DNA of 62,000 nucleotides. Source: Symbiodinium natans. Taxonomy: Eukaryota > Sar > Dinophyceae > Suessiales > Symbiodiniaceae. This document shows positions 12,981 to 22,131 of this stretch, one piece after another; the first letter of the stretch is position 1; each line of letters starts with the position of its first letter. The stretch covers positions 692,501 through 754,500 of the forward strand of contig CAJNDS010000835.1 of assembly GCA_905221605.1 (NCBI GenBank). Direction: 5' to 3'. Position numbers and translations under genes: made by a program. The notes under the pieces are model-generated. The model was not told the origin of the DNA and ran no database searches. It saw nothing but the letters and a program-made list of their open reading frames with translations.

Positions 12981-13300
12981 CGCAAACACACAGAAGTGGT
13001 GGTGTGGCCAAAGTAGGGACTGAGAGAGGGGTTCCTTGCCCAACCCTAAATTTCAATTGGGGTCATGCACCCCACGCTACAATGTGCAGGGATGCGGAGG
13101 GCGATGGTGTTTTTTCTGTTTGTCCTTTGCTGTGGCCTAGTCGGGTGTTGCGCAAGGGGCTCTGATTAGGTTTGAGGTTTGAGGACCAAGGATCAGGTTG
13201 CCCTCAACGACTCAAGGCCCCTAACAGTTCCCCCCTTTAATATGCCTCTACTATTGGCCTTTCAGCGACCTTAAGGATCTTTAACCTTAAGGGTCCAAGG

Positions 13301-13824
13301 TAGGATGTCTTGCGTGTTCGGGGGTGGTGACAGCCTTGTGTGCTGGGCCATCAAGCCTGCAGATGAGCGACTTGTATAGACTGCTTTGTCTTGTACCGGC
13401 TGTACCTGAAGCCAAGTCGACTTGCAACGGGCATGCCACGGTGATGGTGGATTCGCCGGTCAAGATTCTATTTTTGTAGGGGCTTGGAGGTCAGGCTGTG
13501 TGCATCACCCCGCCATTCTGGATCAAAAGTCAAGACCGGGAGCAATGAGCAAAGCAAGTTAGTCATCACAAGCCCCACTCATCGAAGGCACTTTGGCATT
13601 TACCCGAACCCAACGAGTTAGCCAAGCAAGTTAGCCAAGCAACTGCCTGAGATTGCGTGGTGCCCTTAGCTGCAATGGACGGCGCCTGGCAACCAGCAGC
13701 TGGGGTCTTACGGAAGAGCCTAGATCGGTCATCGTACGTAGCAGCAGCCCCTCCACAGTTCCCCCCATGATACTGCTTAATTCTGTGCCCCGGGTTGTAA
13801 GAAGCAATGTGTGGACTCCCTAAA
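13301..13824 (+). CDS. Exon cluster, unknown function
   Basis: Open coding-like pieces are 13301-13373 (GDSLVCWAIKPADERL before GTATAG), 13380-13480 (CNGHATVMVDSPVKILF before GTAGGG) and 13640-13824, where two plus frames are open (one starts MDGAWQPAAGVLRKSL, the other contains RRLATSSWGLTEEPRSV). Stops separate them, implying introns. No domain is recognised. Confidence 0.35.
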
Positions 13825-13977
13825 TCTCGAAGCCCTATCCTTGCTTCGTGCGAGAGTCGAAGCCGGGTGGCAACCGGCTCTTGAGGGTTGCTGCACGGGG
13901 GTGGCCTTCAGGGGTTGGGGGCTTAGGCTTGATTGGGTCTTCTTGGGATTCAAAAGAGGGTTGAGGACTTAGGGGGT

Positions 13978-14470
13978 TTAGAGCACTGTGTTTCTTGCGG
14001 TTCCAGCAGAAAAGACTTGAGGGGGCGGATTCATGTCAAAGAACCTTCCTTTCGGATGCAGGTGGCCGCCTGCGTGCGGCCCACCTCGTTCTGGGCTGAG
14101 CCCGGGTTTAGGTCGGAAGCAAGAACAGGGCAAAGTTCGCAGATGAGCAGGGGCATGGCTGGGATTCTTTGCGGGCCATTGCTTTGCTTCCCATGCTCTT
14201 TGTGGCTCCAGCAAGAAGGTCTCTACCACCCACCCCACCTTCTCACATGTCCTAAGACAAGACTCAAGGGTTCGACCAGCTGAGGCCGAAAGACGTCTGC
14301 TAAATCGTTCCCTGATGATTTCTTGCTTCCTACAGAGGCCCAAGGACCATCTCAAATACTGACAAATCCCATAATGCCGCCAGGCTACCGCCATTGCCTG
14401 GGCCTTGGCCGTCCGAGCCTGCTGTTGATGATAGTTTTCGGGATCATGGGGAAAGCGGGTATACAGTGAT
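13978..14470 (-). CDS. Long minus-strand coding block, unknown protein
   Basis: One minus frame is open for about 160 codons from 14470 down to the stop at 13978. The composition is that of a real basic protein (NYHQQQARTAKAQAMAVAWR, then QEIIRERFSRRLSASAGRT and CEKVGWVVETFLLEPQRAW). An ATG lies at 14392, but the frame is open upstream of it. The final third is proline/glycine-rich and may be intron. The opposite strand is open for 116 codons with a less natural composition. No family is recognised. Confidence 0.5.
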
Positions 14471-15011
14471 GTTTAGGGTTGAGGTTTCAGGGTGTCTGCG
14501 CAATAAAACCACCCTAGAGAGCTTTGGGTGGGTTTAGGTACAAACCCCGTGGCAACGATACACTAATAACTCCTAGGCCAGTCCGTCAGTCTAGCAGACT
14601 TCCGTCAGTTCCCCCTGCTTCGACACGTGTGCATGCCCTGCCGTGCGACCCTCTCGGATGGGAAAAAAACAATGAAAAACACAAATTAGGTGGTAAAGAC
14701 ACGCCCAAGTGCAAGACCCTAAACCCACTCGTAGAGATCAAAGAGACAACTCTAGCGACTCGAGACTTGTCTGTTTGATCTCCGGATACGACACGCACCT
14801 ACCTGGGGAGTGCTACTTTTGTGGGTTGGCAAGAACAAACCCAAACCTTTGTGGTTGAGAGCGGTTGGTGAAGTTCAGCAGAGGGCGATCGCAGTAGATA
14901 GTAGTGGGTAGGGAGGTGGAGGACCGGACCGAAGTCTTGCCTGCCCCTCGCGAGCGTGCGAGCCCCCAACCCTAACCCTATAACCTTATAACTCTAAGCC
15001 CTAAACCCTAA
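14471..15011. other. No confident gene upstream of the spliced-leader relic
   Basis: An 84-codon plus frame (14524-14778) has no supporting splice signals. Telomere-like CCCTAA units at 14966-15012 abut the spliced-leader relic. Confidence 0.4.
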
Positions 15012-15033
15012 ACCGGAGCCATTTTGGCTCAAG
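15012..15033 (+). other. Relict dinoflagellate spliced leader
   Basis: The 22 bases match the conserved dinoflagellate spliced-leader exon at 21 positions. The single difference is G instead of T in CCGTAGCC, followed by the invariant ATTTTGGCTCAAG. It is followed by TCCGAGG, not by a donor GT, so it is not an SL RNA gene. Established knowledge: such genomic relics mark genes reinserted from trans-spliced mRNA. A TTTAGGG-type tract lies immediately 5 prime. Confidence 0.85.
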
Positions 15034-15747
15034 TCCGAGGTCGGTTGCTCGTGTCTTGCTGAATAGGCGGATCACATGCCGCGCTCACGCAGCCCGCGCG
15101 AGGACCGCAGGACGCGGCCGCAGAGACGGCCACGTCTCCCGAACAGCCACGCTGCGCTGTGCCATGCCCTTGGCCGGCCGCTGCCGCAGGCAGCACTGGC
15201 AGCACTTGTTGCTGAGAGGCAGAGTGAGGCTTCAGCTGCATGGGTCTTATCCTTTTCACAACATAACCTTATCTGTAAAGCAACTATGGAGACAGCAAAG
15301 GCGTCCTCAAAACAGCTGAATCCTGGTGGAATCTTGGCTGTCGATGCAGACAAGCTTGTTCGAGGAAAGATGTGTGAGAGTCGATGTGATAGCAGCAGTT
15401 TACAGACAACCTGCCCTTCGACGGTCTCGAGTCAATCGTGCAGCGTGAGAGTCAACGTGCAGAGATTTTAATGGGGTGGCTGGAGGAGTCAGGCACTGCG
15501 AAAGTGAATGCGGCTAGTAGCAGTGACGCACCATCGACAGCTGGCGGCGAAACAGTGACAGCGACAAGACAACTAAATATGCTGGTATGAAATGGCGTCG
15601 TGTGTGCTGGCGCAATGCGAATGACTGTAAGCACTTCCATGCCAACGTTGCATCAGGGATGACCTGGGATAGACAGGACTGGTGGAAACCCAAGGCTGAA
15701 CACAACACCAAACCTGGTGATATGGGAATGCTGTACTTGATGAGCTG
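15034..15747 (+). pseudogene. Retroposed gene with frameshifts downstream of the SL relic
   Basis: Three coding-quality pieces lie in different plus frames: 15076-15471 (arginine-rich start, then METAKASSKQLNPGGILAV), 15388-15592 (PFDGLESIVQRESQRAEILM then WLEESGTAKVNAASSSDAP, TGA) and 15536-15747 (YAGMKWRRVCWRNANDCKHF then MTWDRQDWWKPKAEHNTKP, TGA). Each flows into the next by a frame change without good splice sites. An ancestral continuous reading frame broken by small indels is the simplest reading, consistent with a processed copy. Unrecognised short introns remain possible. No poly-A tail is visible and no family is recognised. Confidence 0.5.
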
Positions 15748-15937
15748 AGAGAAGGAGTGAGAAGCTGCTGTACTGACCCGAGGAGGCCTGCGTGCAATTC
15801 GTAGTTCATATTTGGTAGTTCGATACTTCAGTAACGAGGAATGAAAGAACCGACAACTCTTAATTCAATCTATACACACACTCACCTGCATAATTCAGCA
15901 CACCAATTTGCCAGTTTGCCAATTCAAAGTTCGACAT

Positions 15938-16177
15938 TCAACTGAGATCCTGCGAGGCATGCATCCAACCCTTGGGGTCATCGGGAATTTGAATTTTGAT
16001 GTGATTGAGAGTGCGGAGTGTCATCCTGTCCTTGTTCTTGTAACCACGTGCGTTGTTCCGATAACTACTTGTGCTTTTGTGTTCGATCAAAAGATCGACG
16101 TCGCGTGGACTGCGTTGGCTCTGGTCCTTCTTACACGAGGAAGACGGGAGCCCGTGCGAATGGCCCATGAGAAACAA
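15938..16177 (-). CDS. Minus-strand coding segment, unknown protein
   Basis: An 80-codon minus frame has a natural composition (SPRDVDLLIEHKSTSSYRNN, then ARGYKNKDRMTLRTLNHIKI and PDDPKGWMHASQDL). The plus strand is open for 128 codons across the same bases (15908-16294) but reads as hydrophobic low-quality sequence. Strand choice is by composition only. Confidence 0.4.
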   Translation of the reverse strand: MFLMGHSHGLPSSSCKKDQSQRSPRDVDLLIEHKSTSSYRNNARGYKNKDRMTLRTLNHIKIQIPDDPKGWMHASQDLS

Positions 16178-16351
16178 GATGGAGGTTTTATAGCGGCCAT
16201 CGTAAAGAACGTAGCCAATTGTGAAGAGCGCGCAAGAAGGTGGATTTTATCGTGTTATAGAATGGGAAGCTTGAGGTCTTCAGTGAAGAAATAACAGGCG
16301 CGCGGGGAAAGGGATGTGCAAACAGGGCTGTATCCTCGATATTCCTGCTCA

Positions 16352-16399
16352 CCCGGGTCTTGGACGTAGGGCTAGCCCGGGTCTTGGACGTAGGGCTAG
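16352..16399. repeat. Perfect 24-bp tandem duplication
   Basis: Two adjacent identical copies of a 24-base unit beginning CCCGGGTCTTGGACG and ending GGGCTAG. Confidence 0.95.
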
Positions 16400-16621
16400 T
16401 AAGAGGAGGAAGGCACGTGCTGATCGATCTCGCCAAAGCGTCCCTGTATTTAATTGATTTTAGTTGAGGGGGCTGCGATGCTGGACACGCTAGTCACGTC
16501 GGCGGGCTCCTGATCCACAAAACTCTTGGGAGATTCTGTGTGTTGGTTTGAGCTAAAGTGGTGTGTTGTTTTGGGTTGGATAGTCCAGGAGAAGGGAGCC
16601 CTTGCGACCATCGGAAGCTAG

Positions 16622-16813
16622 ATGGAGTGCAATGAAGAGTTGAGAAGGTTTGACCCTGGACTGTTCGCTGCTGAGGCCTTCTTACTTGTTGGAGTGTTTG
16701 GGAGACTTTATGGAGTGTATCGAAGCGCTGTGTTTGAACCGGTCGCTGTCTCTTTTCGGGCTGCCCTAGCTGGACTCAATGATGGGAGCTGTCAGTCACG
16801 AAACTTGCCATAG
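16622..16813 (+). CDS. Short ORF or exon, possible membrane segment
   Basis: A 63-codon frame starts ATG after an AGCTAG that could be an acceptor. It contains a hydrophobic stretch (AEAFLLVGVFGRLYGVYRS) and ends in TAG. Composition is protein-like and competing frames are closed. No family is recognised. It ends just before a copy of the GTGGCAAAAAA junction motif. Confidence 0.45.
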   Translation: MECNEELRRFDPGLFAAEAFLLVGVFGRLYGVYRSAVFEPVAVSFRAALAGLNDGSCQSRNLP

Positions 16814-16816
16814 TTA

Positions 16817-16875
16817 CTTCCCTGCACAGTGTCCGGGAGGTCAGCTAAGCGGGTGGCAAAAAACCCTAAACCCTA
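16817..16875 (+). repeat. Recurrent junction motif GCTAGGCGGGTGGCAAAAAA
   Basis: The core GCTAGGCGGGTGGCAAAAAA followed by CCCTAAACCC, with a shared 5 prime part like TTCCCTGCACAGTGTCCC, occurs here and at 11047-11105, 46215-46265 and 51070-51122, with looser copies at 19960-20000 and 34931-34965. All are in plus orientation. The GT of GTGGC often coincides with the end of an open exon frame. This could be a retroelement end or an introner family terminus. Confidence 0.65.
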
Positions 16876-17500
16876 CCGACCGACGCTAAACGCTATAATC
16901 CCTCAATAAACTTCGGACATCGAGGCCCAGGCCAAAGCTTGATCGAGCAGCGGTCCGGATCACAGAGACCCGGTCTTCCGACCACCTTGATGTCTGGGTT
17001 TAGGGTTTAGAGTTCAGGGTTCAGGGTTCAAAAAAAGGGTTCAGGGTTTCGGGGCGATCCGGGCAAAAGAACCACCAAAGACTGCTACAAAATGGGTTTG
17101 GGGCGTATTGGGTTTTAGGGTTCTAGGGATATAGAGGCCTGATTGGAAAAGGGTTCTGGGTGGGATTTGTGGCTCATTGGGTTTATGTTTTTTCGTTTCT
17201 GAGTTGAGGGTTTTTCTGGCTTTATGGTTCTTGCATCACACGTCTCGGCCTCAGTCCGGGTTCGAAAAAGGGTTTGTTTTGAGTGTATTTAGGTTCAGGC
17301 TCTTTTTCGGTTGAGGGTGCGGCTGGGGTGCGAATTTTGAGGCTTTCTTGTGTCCAGATGAGGTGTATACATGATTTCCTTTGGGACAAAAGGAGTCGAA
17401 CAGTAGGAAGCATGTACCCCATATACTCTTACAAACCCCCAAAAAGGTTATCCTTAGTCCAACCCTAAACCCTTATTGTCCCCATTGCCCAACCACTTAG
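16876..17500. other. No confident gene
   Basis: Telomere-like units, T-rich stretches and two overlapping minus frames of about 60 codons near 17222-17442 that lack splice support. Confidence 0.4.
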
Positions 17501-17581
17501 GTGGACCTTGCTTGTGGCATCCAGGGCGTGCGGAGCAGACCGCAGTCGACCCAGACTGATGCCTTGGGACTGTGGGCTTAG
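17501..17581 (+). CDS. Probable terminal exon, unknown
   Basis: Acceptor CACTTAG|G is followed by 26 open codons (VDLACGIQGVRSRPQSTQTD) and TAG. It is immediately followed by AGGACCCCATGTGGTC, which resembles the outer end of the fold-back intron family. Confidence 0.4.
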   Translation: MDLACGIQGVRSRPQSTQTDALGLWA

Positions 17582-17641
17582 GACCCCATGTGGTCAGCCC
17601 TTTAAGTCAGGGCCCTTTTCTTGGAGGGGTTTAAAGGGATT

Positions 17642-17722
17642 TAGGGTTTATCAGGTTTAAGGGGGTTTTCTAGGGGGTTTTCTAGGGGGTTTTCTAGGGT
17701 TTAGGGTTTATCAGGTTTAAGG
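17642..17722. repeat. Nested short direct repeats
   Basis: GGTTTATCAGGTTTAAGGGG occurs twice (about 17645 and 17705), flanking three copies of GGGGGTTTTCTA. This is telomere-like material rearranged by slippage. Confidence 0.8.
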
Positions 17723-18039
17723 GGGCTTGGGGTCGGTATGTCCCAGGATTCCAGCATTAGCCAGAGTGGGTAAGGAACCCTTACTATACAAAAACATCTG
17801 AAGTCTTTGCGCATAAGGAACACATCTGCAAGCCCTCAGCCTTGAAAAAAGCCTTTGAGTTTACCCCTGTATCAAAACCTTGGCGACCTTCAACCAAGCC
17901 TGTACAGCCGAAACCCTAAATCCTAAGATCTCAAAATGAATGCGCCACAGAAACCCGGATTACAAATGCGCCAGCACAAGACCCAAAAACACCGAACCTA
18001 CACCCCCAAAACCCTGGCTCGTTTGTCAACCTCAATCCA

Positions 18040-18868
18040 GCTGGAGAGGCCGGGCGTGCCCCGTCGACTCAAAGGAATTGGCCGCTGCCCTACGGTAGGG
18101 TTGGGATTTTAGACTGGCTGCATGCACCTTGTGTTCGTAAGGAAGAGCACTCAGACCCCGGAGGTTCTGAGTTTGGGAGGTAGGGTCTAGCGTGGGACAG
18201 GATGGGGCGCTGACCGAAATCGGAGTGGCTTGCCTGAGGCCAACAGCACTGGACGCCACGCCTCCATGTTTCGGACTCTTGCGTTGACGAAAGATTTCCT
18301 GCACTAGGGCTCAGTGAACCCTGCAGCAGACACGTTGAACCCGAGTTCAGCCATGCAGTTCTCCCGAAGCAGACATCTACTTGAGCTAAGGATTTTCGGA
18401 TATGTTCGACACTTCAGAGCCATTGGCAAACCCATGGCCAGGCAGGGTGGCGGCCGAGATGCTGAGCTCTTCCGACGTCCAGTGCCCAGACAAGCCCTAG
18501 GATTGTGTGACGATGTGAAGCACCAAGTCCTGAACCCTAAACTCGAACTTCCTTTCCGAAAACCCGCATGAGCATTTCCGAAAACGCGCCCTACCCATCG
18601 CGGCGATCCGCGGCATAGGGACGTCCAAATGGGCCCCGGTTCCAGCAATGCAGAGGCCCAGCAGAGACGCCCGTGGAGTTCCAGTGCAGAGCTGAGTATA
18701 TGGGGGCTTCCGAAAATAGGGATACCCTTTGGGGGGGTCCCTCTAAGGGATTCTATTTCTATTTGGAGTATAAACGGGTGTACCATTATTTTGGAAACAC
18801 CCATATCATCGAAGGGCTTGATGAACTTTAGTGGGCTCTTCGGCGACCACAGATGGATGGCCGTCGGG
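18040..18868 (+). CDS. Plus-strand exon chain interrupted by a MITE, unknown function
   Basis: Candidate exons are 18040-18178 (NWPLPYGRVGILDWLHAP), 18202-18288 (DGALTEIGVACLRPTALDA), about 18330-18522 (SAMQFSRSRHLLELRIFGY then VRHFRAIGKPMARQGGG), 18640-18696 (GPAETPVEFQCRAE) and 18820-18868 (GLMNFSGLFGDHRWMAV, donor GTGAACG). Some apparent gaps are shorter than 30 bases, so parts must be contiguous or mis-framed. A 198-codon minus frame (18304-18900) crosses the MITE and is judged a shadow. No domain is recognised. Confidence 0.4.
18697..18806. mobile_element. MITE-like element with TATGGG termini, possibly an intron
   Basis: The left end ATATGGGGGCTTCCGAAAAT is inverted at the right end (reverse complement ATATGGGTGTTTCCAAAATA). 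The interior has T/A-rich sequence with GGGGGGGTCCCTC. The left junction reads GCTGA|GTATATGG and the right junction continues to ATCGAAG|GG, so it could be spliced out as a GT-AG intron. A partly similar sequence with CTTCCGAAAACAGG occurs near 34210. Confidence 0.6.
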
Positions 18869-19116
18869 TGAACGTTGTGTAGAACAGATAGGCAGCTCAA
18901 AACAGTCTACAGCCTCTGTGAACCCCCCGAAACCCCAAAATACAACCACAATGGTCCATGAAGCCCTAGAATACAAAGTTAAGCCGTCATATACTCAACA
19001 CATACCTTACAATACATACCCTCTCTCTCTCTCTATTTACTGTTTATACATATACGTATGTACACCCTATGAAACACTGACTTCATATATACCTCCAAGC
19101 ACCAACTGAATTCTCA
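18869..19116. other. Short spacer with a fold-back end
   Basis: Contains ATGGTCCATGAAGCCCTAGA at 18950, resembling a donor-side end of the ATGAACCC family, then a CT microsatellite (19020-19037). No gene is seen. Confidence 0.4.
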
Positions 19117-19199
19117 AAGCGCCCACGCTCTCCAAGGCGCGTCCAGTCCATGGGAGCCATCTCCCGCACATCCAGCAGGCTGCCTCGACGACGATGGGG
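19117..19199 (+). CDS. Basic Ser/Arg-rich exon candidate
   Basis: Open frame KRPRSPRRVQSMGAISRTSS continuing RLPRRRW, ending where the adjacent MITE begins. Its composition is RS-like. It is short, so function is not inferred. Confidence 0.35.
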
Positions 19200-19201
19200 T
19201 T

Positions 19202-19335
19202 TTGGGATCTTCCCCCTTATACTAACAAGGGTTTAGGGTTTAGGGTTTAGGGTTTAGGGTCCTTAACAGGGCTTATCATGGGGGGGGGTACTATAGTCCC
19301 TACTAAGGACTGTTAGTTTAAGGCGAAGATCCCAA
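19202..19335. mobile_element. MITE with 8-bp target duplication (copy 1)
   Basis: The element begins TTGGGATCTTC and ends GAAGATCCCAA. ACTAACA near the left end is inverted as TGTTAGT near the right end. It is flanked by the direct repeat ATGGGGTT (19194-19201 and 19336-19343). Its interior carries four TTTAGGG units and a G9 run absent from the second copy at 57409-57509. The 8-bp duplication is typical of hAT-type transposition. Confidence 0.8.
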
Positions 19336-19623
19336 ATGGGGTTCTTGAGGGTGCTTGACACGATGCTTCTGTCTTGTTCAGGGTGTTGCTTGAGGATTTT
19401 TCTAGGGTCTTTACATGGGTTTCCCATAGTTGGGGTAGTTGAGGGTGTTCGGGGTAGAGAGAATTAGGGTTGCAAATGGTGGCTTTAGGGTTTTGGGGGT
19501 CCGTTCGTGCTTCCAAGCCCCAAATCTTACTCTCGGATCATCGTTTTTCATAACAACCAAAACCCTTAAACCCTAAACCCGCCTCCCGCCTTGCCCCCCC
19601 CCCCCCCCCCAAAGGAACGAAAA

Positions 19624-20247
19624 GTCTTCGGCCAACCTACGGCCCCCCCTGCACCAGGCGCACTGCTCGCGACAGCACCGCAGAAGCTGGGGTCCCCAAT
19701 AAAAGCCCCTTCCGAGGAGGGGGTTCAGGGATGAGGGCTTCAGTCAAGCGACATTAACAATCCGAAAAGTCCCAGCAAACTAAGGCATCTCAGGCGAAAG
19801 GAGAATACACAAGAAACTGGTCCCATAGTTTGGGTGCATGTGGTCCTCAACGATTCATCGATCACGTGTAGGTCTATGCCTGCTTAGGAAAGGCACATCA
19901 TGCTTGGACTGAGGGGGGAAAGGGTAGGTTAGCACGCTTCCTTCCGCCTTCGCAAAGATGCAGAGTGGCAACAGCCAGCTAGGCGGGTGCCGAAAAGAAA
20001 CTTGAAGCCCTAAACCCCAAACTCCAAAGCCTAAACCCCAAAAAGGACTGGATCTGCCGCGGAGACTCATTGACCTTGCCGGCCGTGCGCGAGAGTGAGC
20101 CCTAAACCCTAAACCCTAAACCCCAAACCCTAAACCCTAAACCCCAATGAACAGAAATCAGCCCAGGCTGCACCATCGGAGCGAAGTAGCGCGGAGAAGC
20201 GGACGGCCAGCTCCAACACGCTGAGGGCCGTGAAAGCCGCGTACAAG
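19624..20247 (+). CDS. Plus-strand exon chain, unknown function
   Basis: Candidate exons are 19624-19731 (QPTAPPAPGALLATAPQKLG), 19933-19986 (HASFRLRKDAEWQQPARR, ending at GCTAGGCGG|GTGCC), 20046-20094 (DWICRGDSLTLPAVRE before GTGAGC) and 20167-20247 (27 codons after CCCAG, APSERSSAEKRTASSNTLR, ending AAG before GCGAAA, a GC donor). The last two have good splice signals, but the phases I read do not join directly, so an exon or boundary is missing. No family is recognised. Confidence 0.5.
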
Positions 20248-20287
20248 GCGAAATTAAGCCTTATGAACCCTAAACGCTGAAGGTCTG

Positions 20288-20387
20288 TGGGTTTAGGGTT
20301 TATAAGGGTTTAAGGGTTTCAGGGTTTAAGGGTTTAAGGGTTTAAGGGTGTAAGGGTTTAAGGGTTTAAGGGTTTAGGGTTTAGCCT
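20288..20387. repeat. TTTAAGGG 8-bp telomere-variant array
   Basis: About a dozen copies of TTTAAGGG with TTTCAGGG and TGTAAGGG variants, merging into TTTAGGG. Confidence 0.9.
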
Positions 20388-20531
20388 GCAAAAAGGTTTC
20401 AAGGATTCAGGGTTTGGGAAACAAGGTCGTCATGGTCCATCTTCCCGCACGCTGGGTAGAGGGCTTACCAGCAGCATGAGGTCGATGATCGATTTTTTGA
20501 GGGGCTGAGCTTGCAGGGCCCAACGCCTACT

Positions 20532-20566
20532 GCTCGTCTCAAGCTTAACTTAAGCTTGAGACGAGC
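20532..20566. repeat. Perfect 17-bp inverted repeat with 1-nt centre
   Basis: GCTCGTCTCAAGCTTAA and its exact reverse complement are separated by a single C. A near-perfect palindrome this long stands out from surrounding sequence. It lies between candidate exon groups. Confidence 0.9.
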
Positions 20567-20603
20567 CTTAATAAGGTTGGATAGCGCACTTCCCTTACCA
20601 GAA

Positions 20604-21722
20604 GTGCTGCTCACCTCTGAGCCTGAGCCAGAGCCACCATGCTACGAGTGTTGAGGGCTTTTCGGTTGTTTGGGCACGTAGGTTTTCTTCTTGAGAGTTC
20701 AGGGGTGATTCGAACCGGATTTTGCGGCACAGTGGATTAACAAGGAACATTTACATATTGGTTTGCGCTGCTCGCCCGTGATTCCATCTCAATTGCGAAA
20801 ACTAGTGCTCCCCGAAGCCCCAAACCCCCAAACCTTACACACCCCAATCCCTAACAAGCGGATTGGCCCCAAACCCTAAACCCTAAACCCTAAGGCACCT
20901 GCGCTCTCAGCCAGTCTGTGGGAGCTCCGGGGGGGGATATGTCTCATGGTTTGTTTTTTTGTGTTGTTGTTCTGATATGTTTTTTGTGTTGTTGTCGGCT
21001 GGCGAAGCGCGAACAGGGGAACGCATTGTTCCCTGGCAGTTTACTCGGACCCACAGTAGCCCTGCGATGCGGATTCGCCCCAGCTGTGCAGGAGGGAAAA
21101 AAACCCTAAACACTAAACCCTAAACCCTAAACCCTAAACCCTAAACCCTAAACCCTAAACACAACAATGTCCATAACGCAGGTGCCATCTCGTCCTGGAT
21201 CTCCAGATTCTCATGACGAGGTGGGAACACCAAGAATTACTGGGTTGTGCTTTGGGACATTTTATAGTTTCCCTTCTTTCCTTTTAAGGGAACATGGTCA
21301 TAGCTAATTTTCAAAGGGATTAAAGCGCAACTAAGAAGAGAACTACATGAACCCTAAAAGGGCTTTGTGGTCCCTTGCTTTGGATTTGTGAGTCATAGGC
21401 ATTATTTCCGATGATTCCCCGTGCTAAGCCTCACTAAGCTCAAAAGCCTGTCGAGGGTGCCCCTGCATGTGATCCTGGTTTTGCTCACAATCCTATGGCA
21501 TGATCATCCTCCAGTCGGATGGCACAATGCGCAGCCCTAAACCCTAAACCCTAAACCCGAAACCCGAAACCCGAAACCCTAAACCCTAAACCCTAAACCC
21601 TAAACCCTAAACCCTAACCCCCCTGAATCAACAAGTCTCGACCAGGCCTTGGAGATTGGTGGTCAAGAAGCGCAGGAGCTGCCTGGGAGCCCGCTACATC
21701 CCGCTACCCCCCACCCAAGAGC
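20604..21722 (+). CDS. Plus-strand exon chain, unknown function
   Basis: Candidate exons are about 20604-20650 (VLLTSEPEPEPPCYE), 20996-21094 (LAKREQGNALFPGSLLGPT), 21182-21220 (13 codons, VPSRPGSPDSHDE, CGCAG acceptor and GTGGGA donor) and 21631-21722 (SLDQALEIGGQEAQELPGS before GTAGAC). These are proline/serine/acidic segments without a recognisable domain. Introns hold CCCTAAA arrays at 21108-21160 and 21537-21615. Confidence 0.4.
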
Positions 21723-22131
21723 TGTAGACCCCAAAGATACCCTCACCCTTAGGGTTTAGGGTGTAGGTTTTAATTAGGGTGTAGGGTTTAGGGTTTAGGG
21801 TTTAGGGGAAGTCCCTCAGGATGATTTGATGTCCTAAACCCTAAACCGTCCCGGCCCTGAGTAGGCCGTAAACATTGCCCTTCAATGTACCACCCCACCC
21901 CTTAGGGCCTTGTACGGACCACGGGGAGAAGTCCAGCTAAAAAGGCGTCCTCAGGTTTTAGTTCGGAACTTTAGGGCTCAGGGGTTCGGGTCCTGCCAGA
22001 GGGAGAGAGGGTTGCAATAAGCAATTCGGCAAAATGACTTCAGATGTGTGACCTGCACCTCAACGGCTCATCTCACAGCAGCTGTTTGCGGGAGCAGTTG
22101 CCAGCCGTGTGCCTCGTAGAGCACTGAAAGC
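21723..22131. promoter_or_regulatory. Upstream region of the ankyrin gene
   Basis: Contains TTTAGGG units (21750-21805) and about 300 bases without recognisable exons, promoter motif or spliced-leader relic before the ATG at 22132. The trans-splice acceptor, if used, is probably the AG at about 22078 (TCTCACAG). Confidence 0.25.

Noticed and set aside
15012-15033. Spliced-leader RNA gene
   Set aside because: The leader is not followed by a GT donor or an Sm-type intron. It continues into coding-like sequence, so it is a relic.
18304-18900. 198-codon minus-strand ORF
   Set aside because: It spans a MITE and overlaps plus-strand exons with better splice signals and composition.
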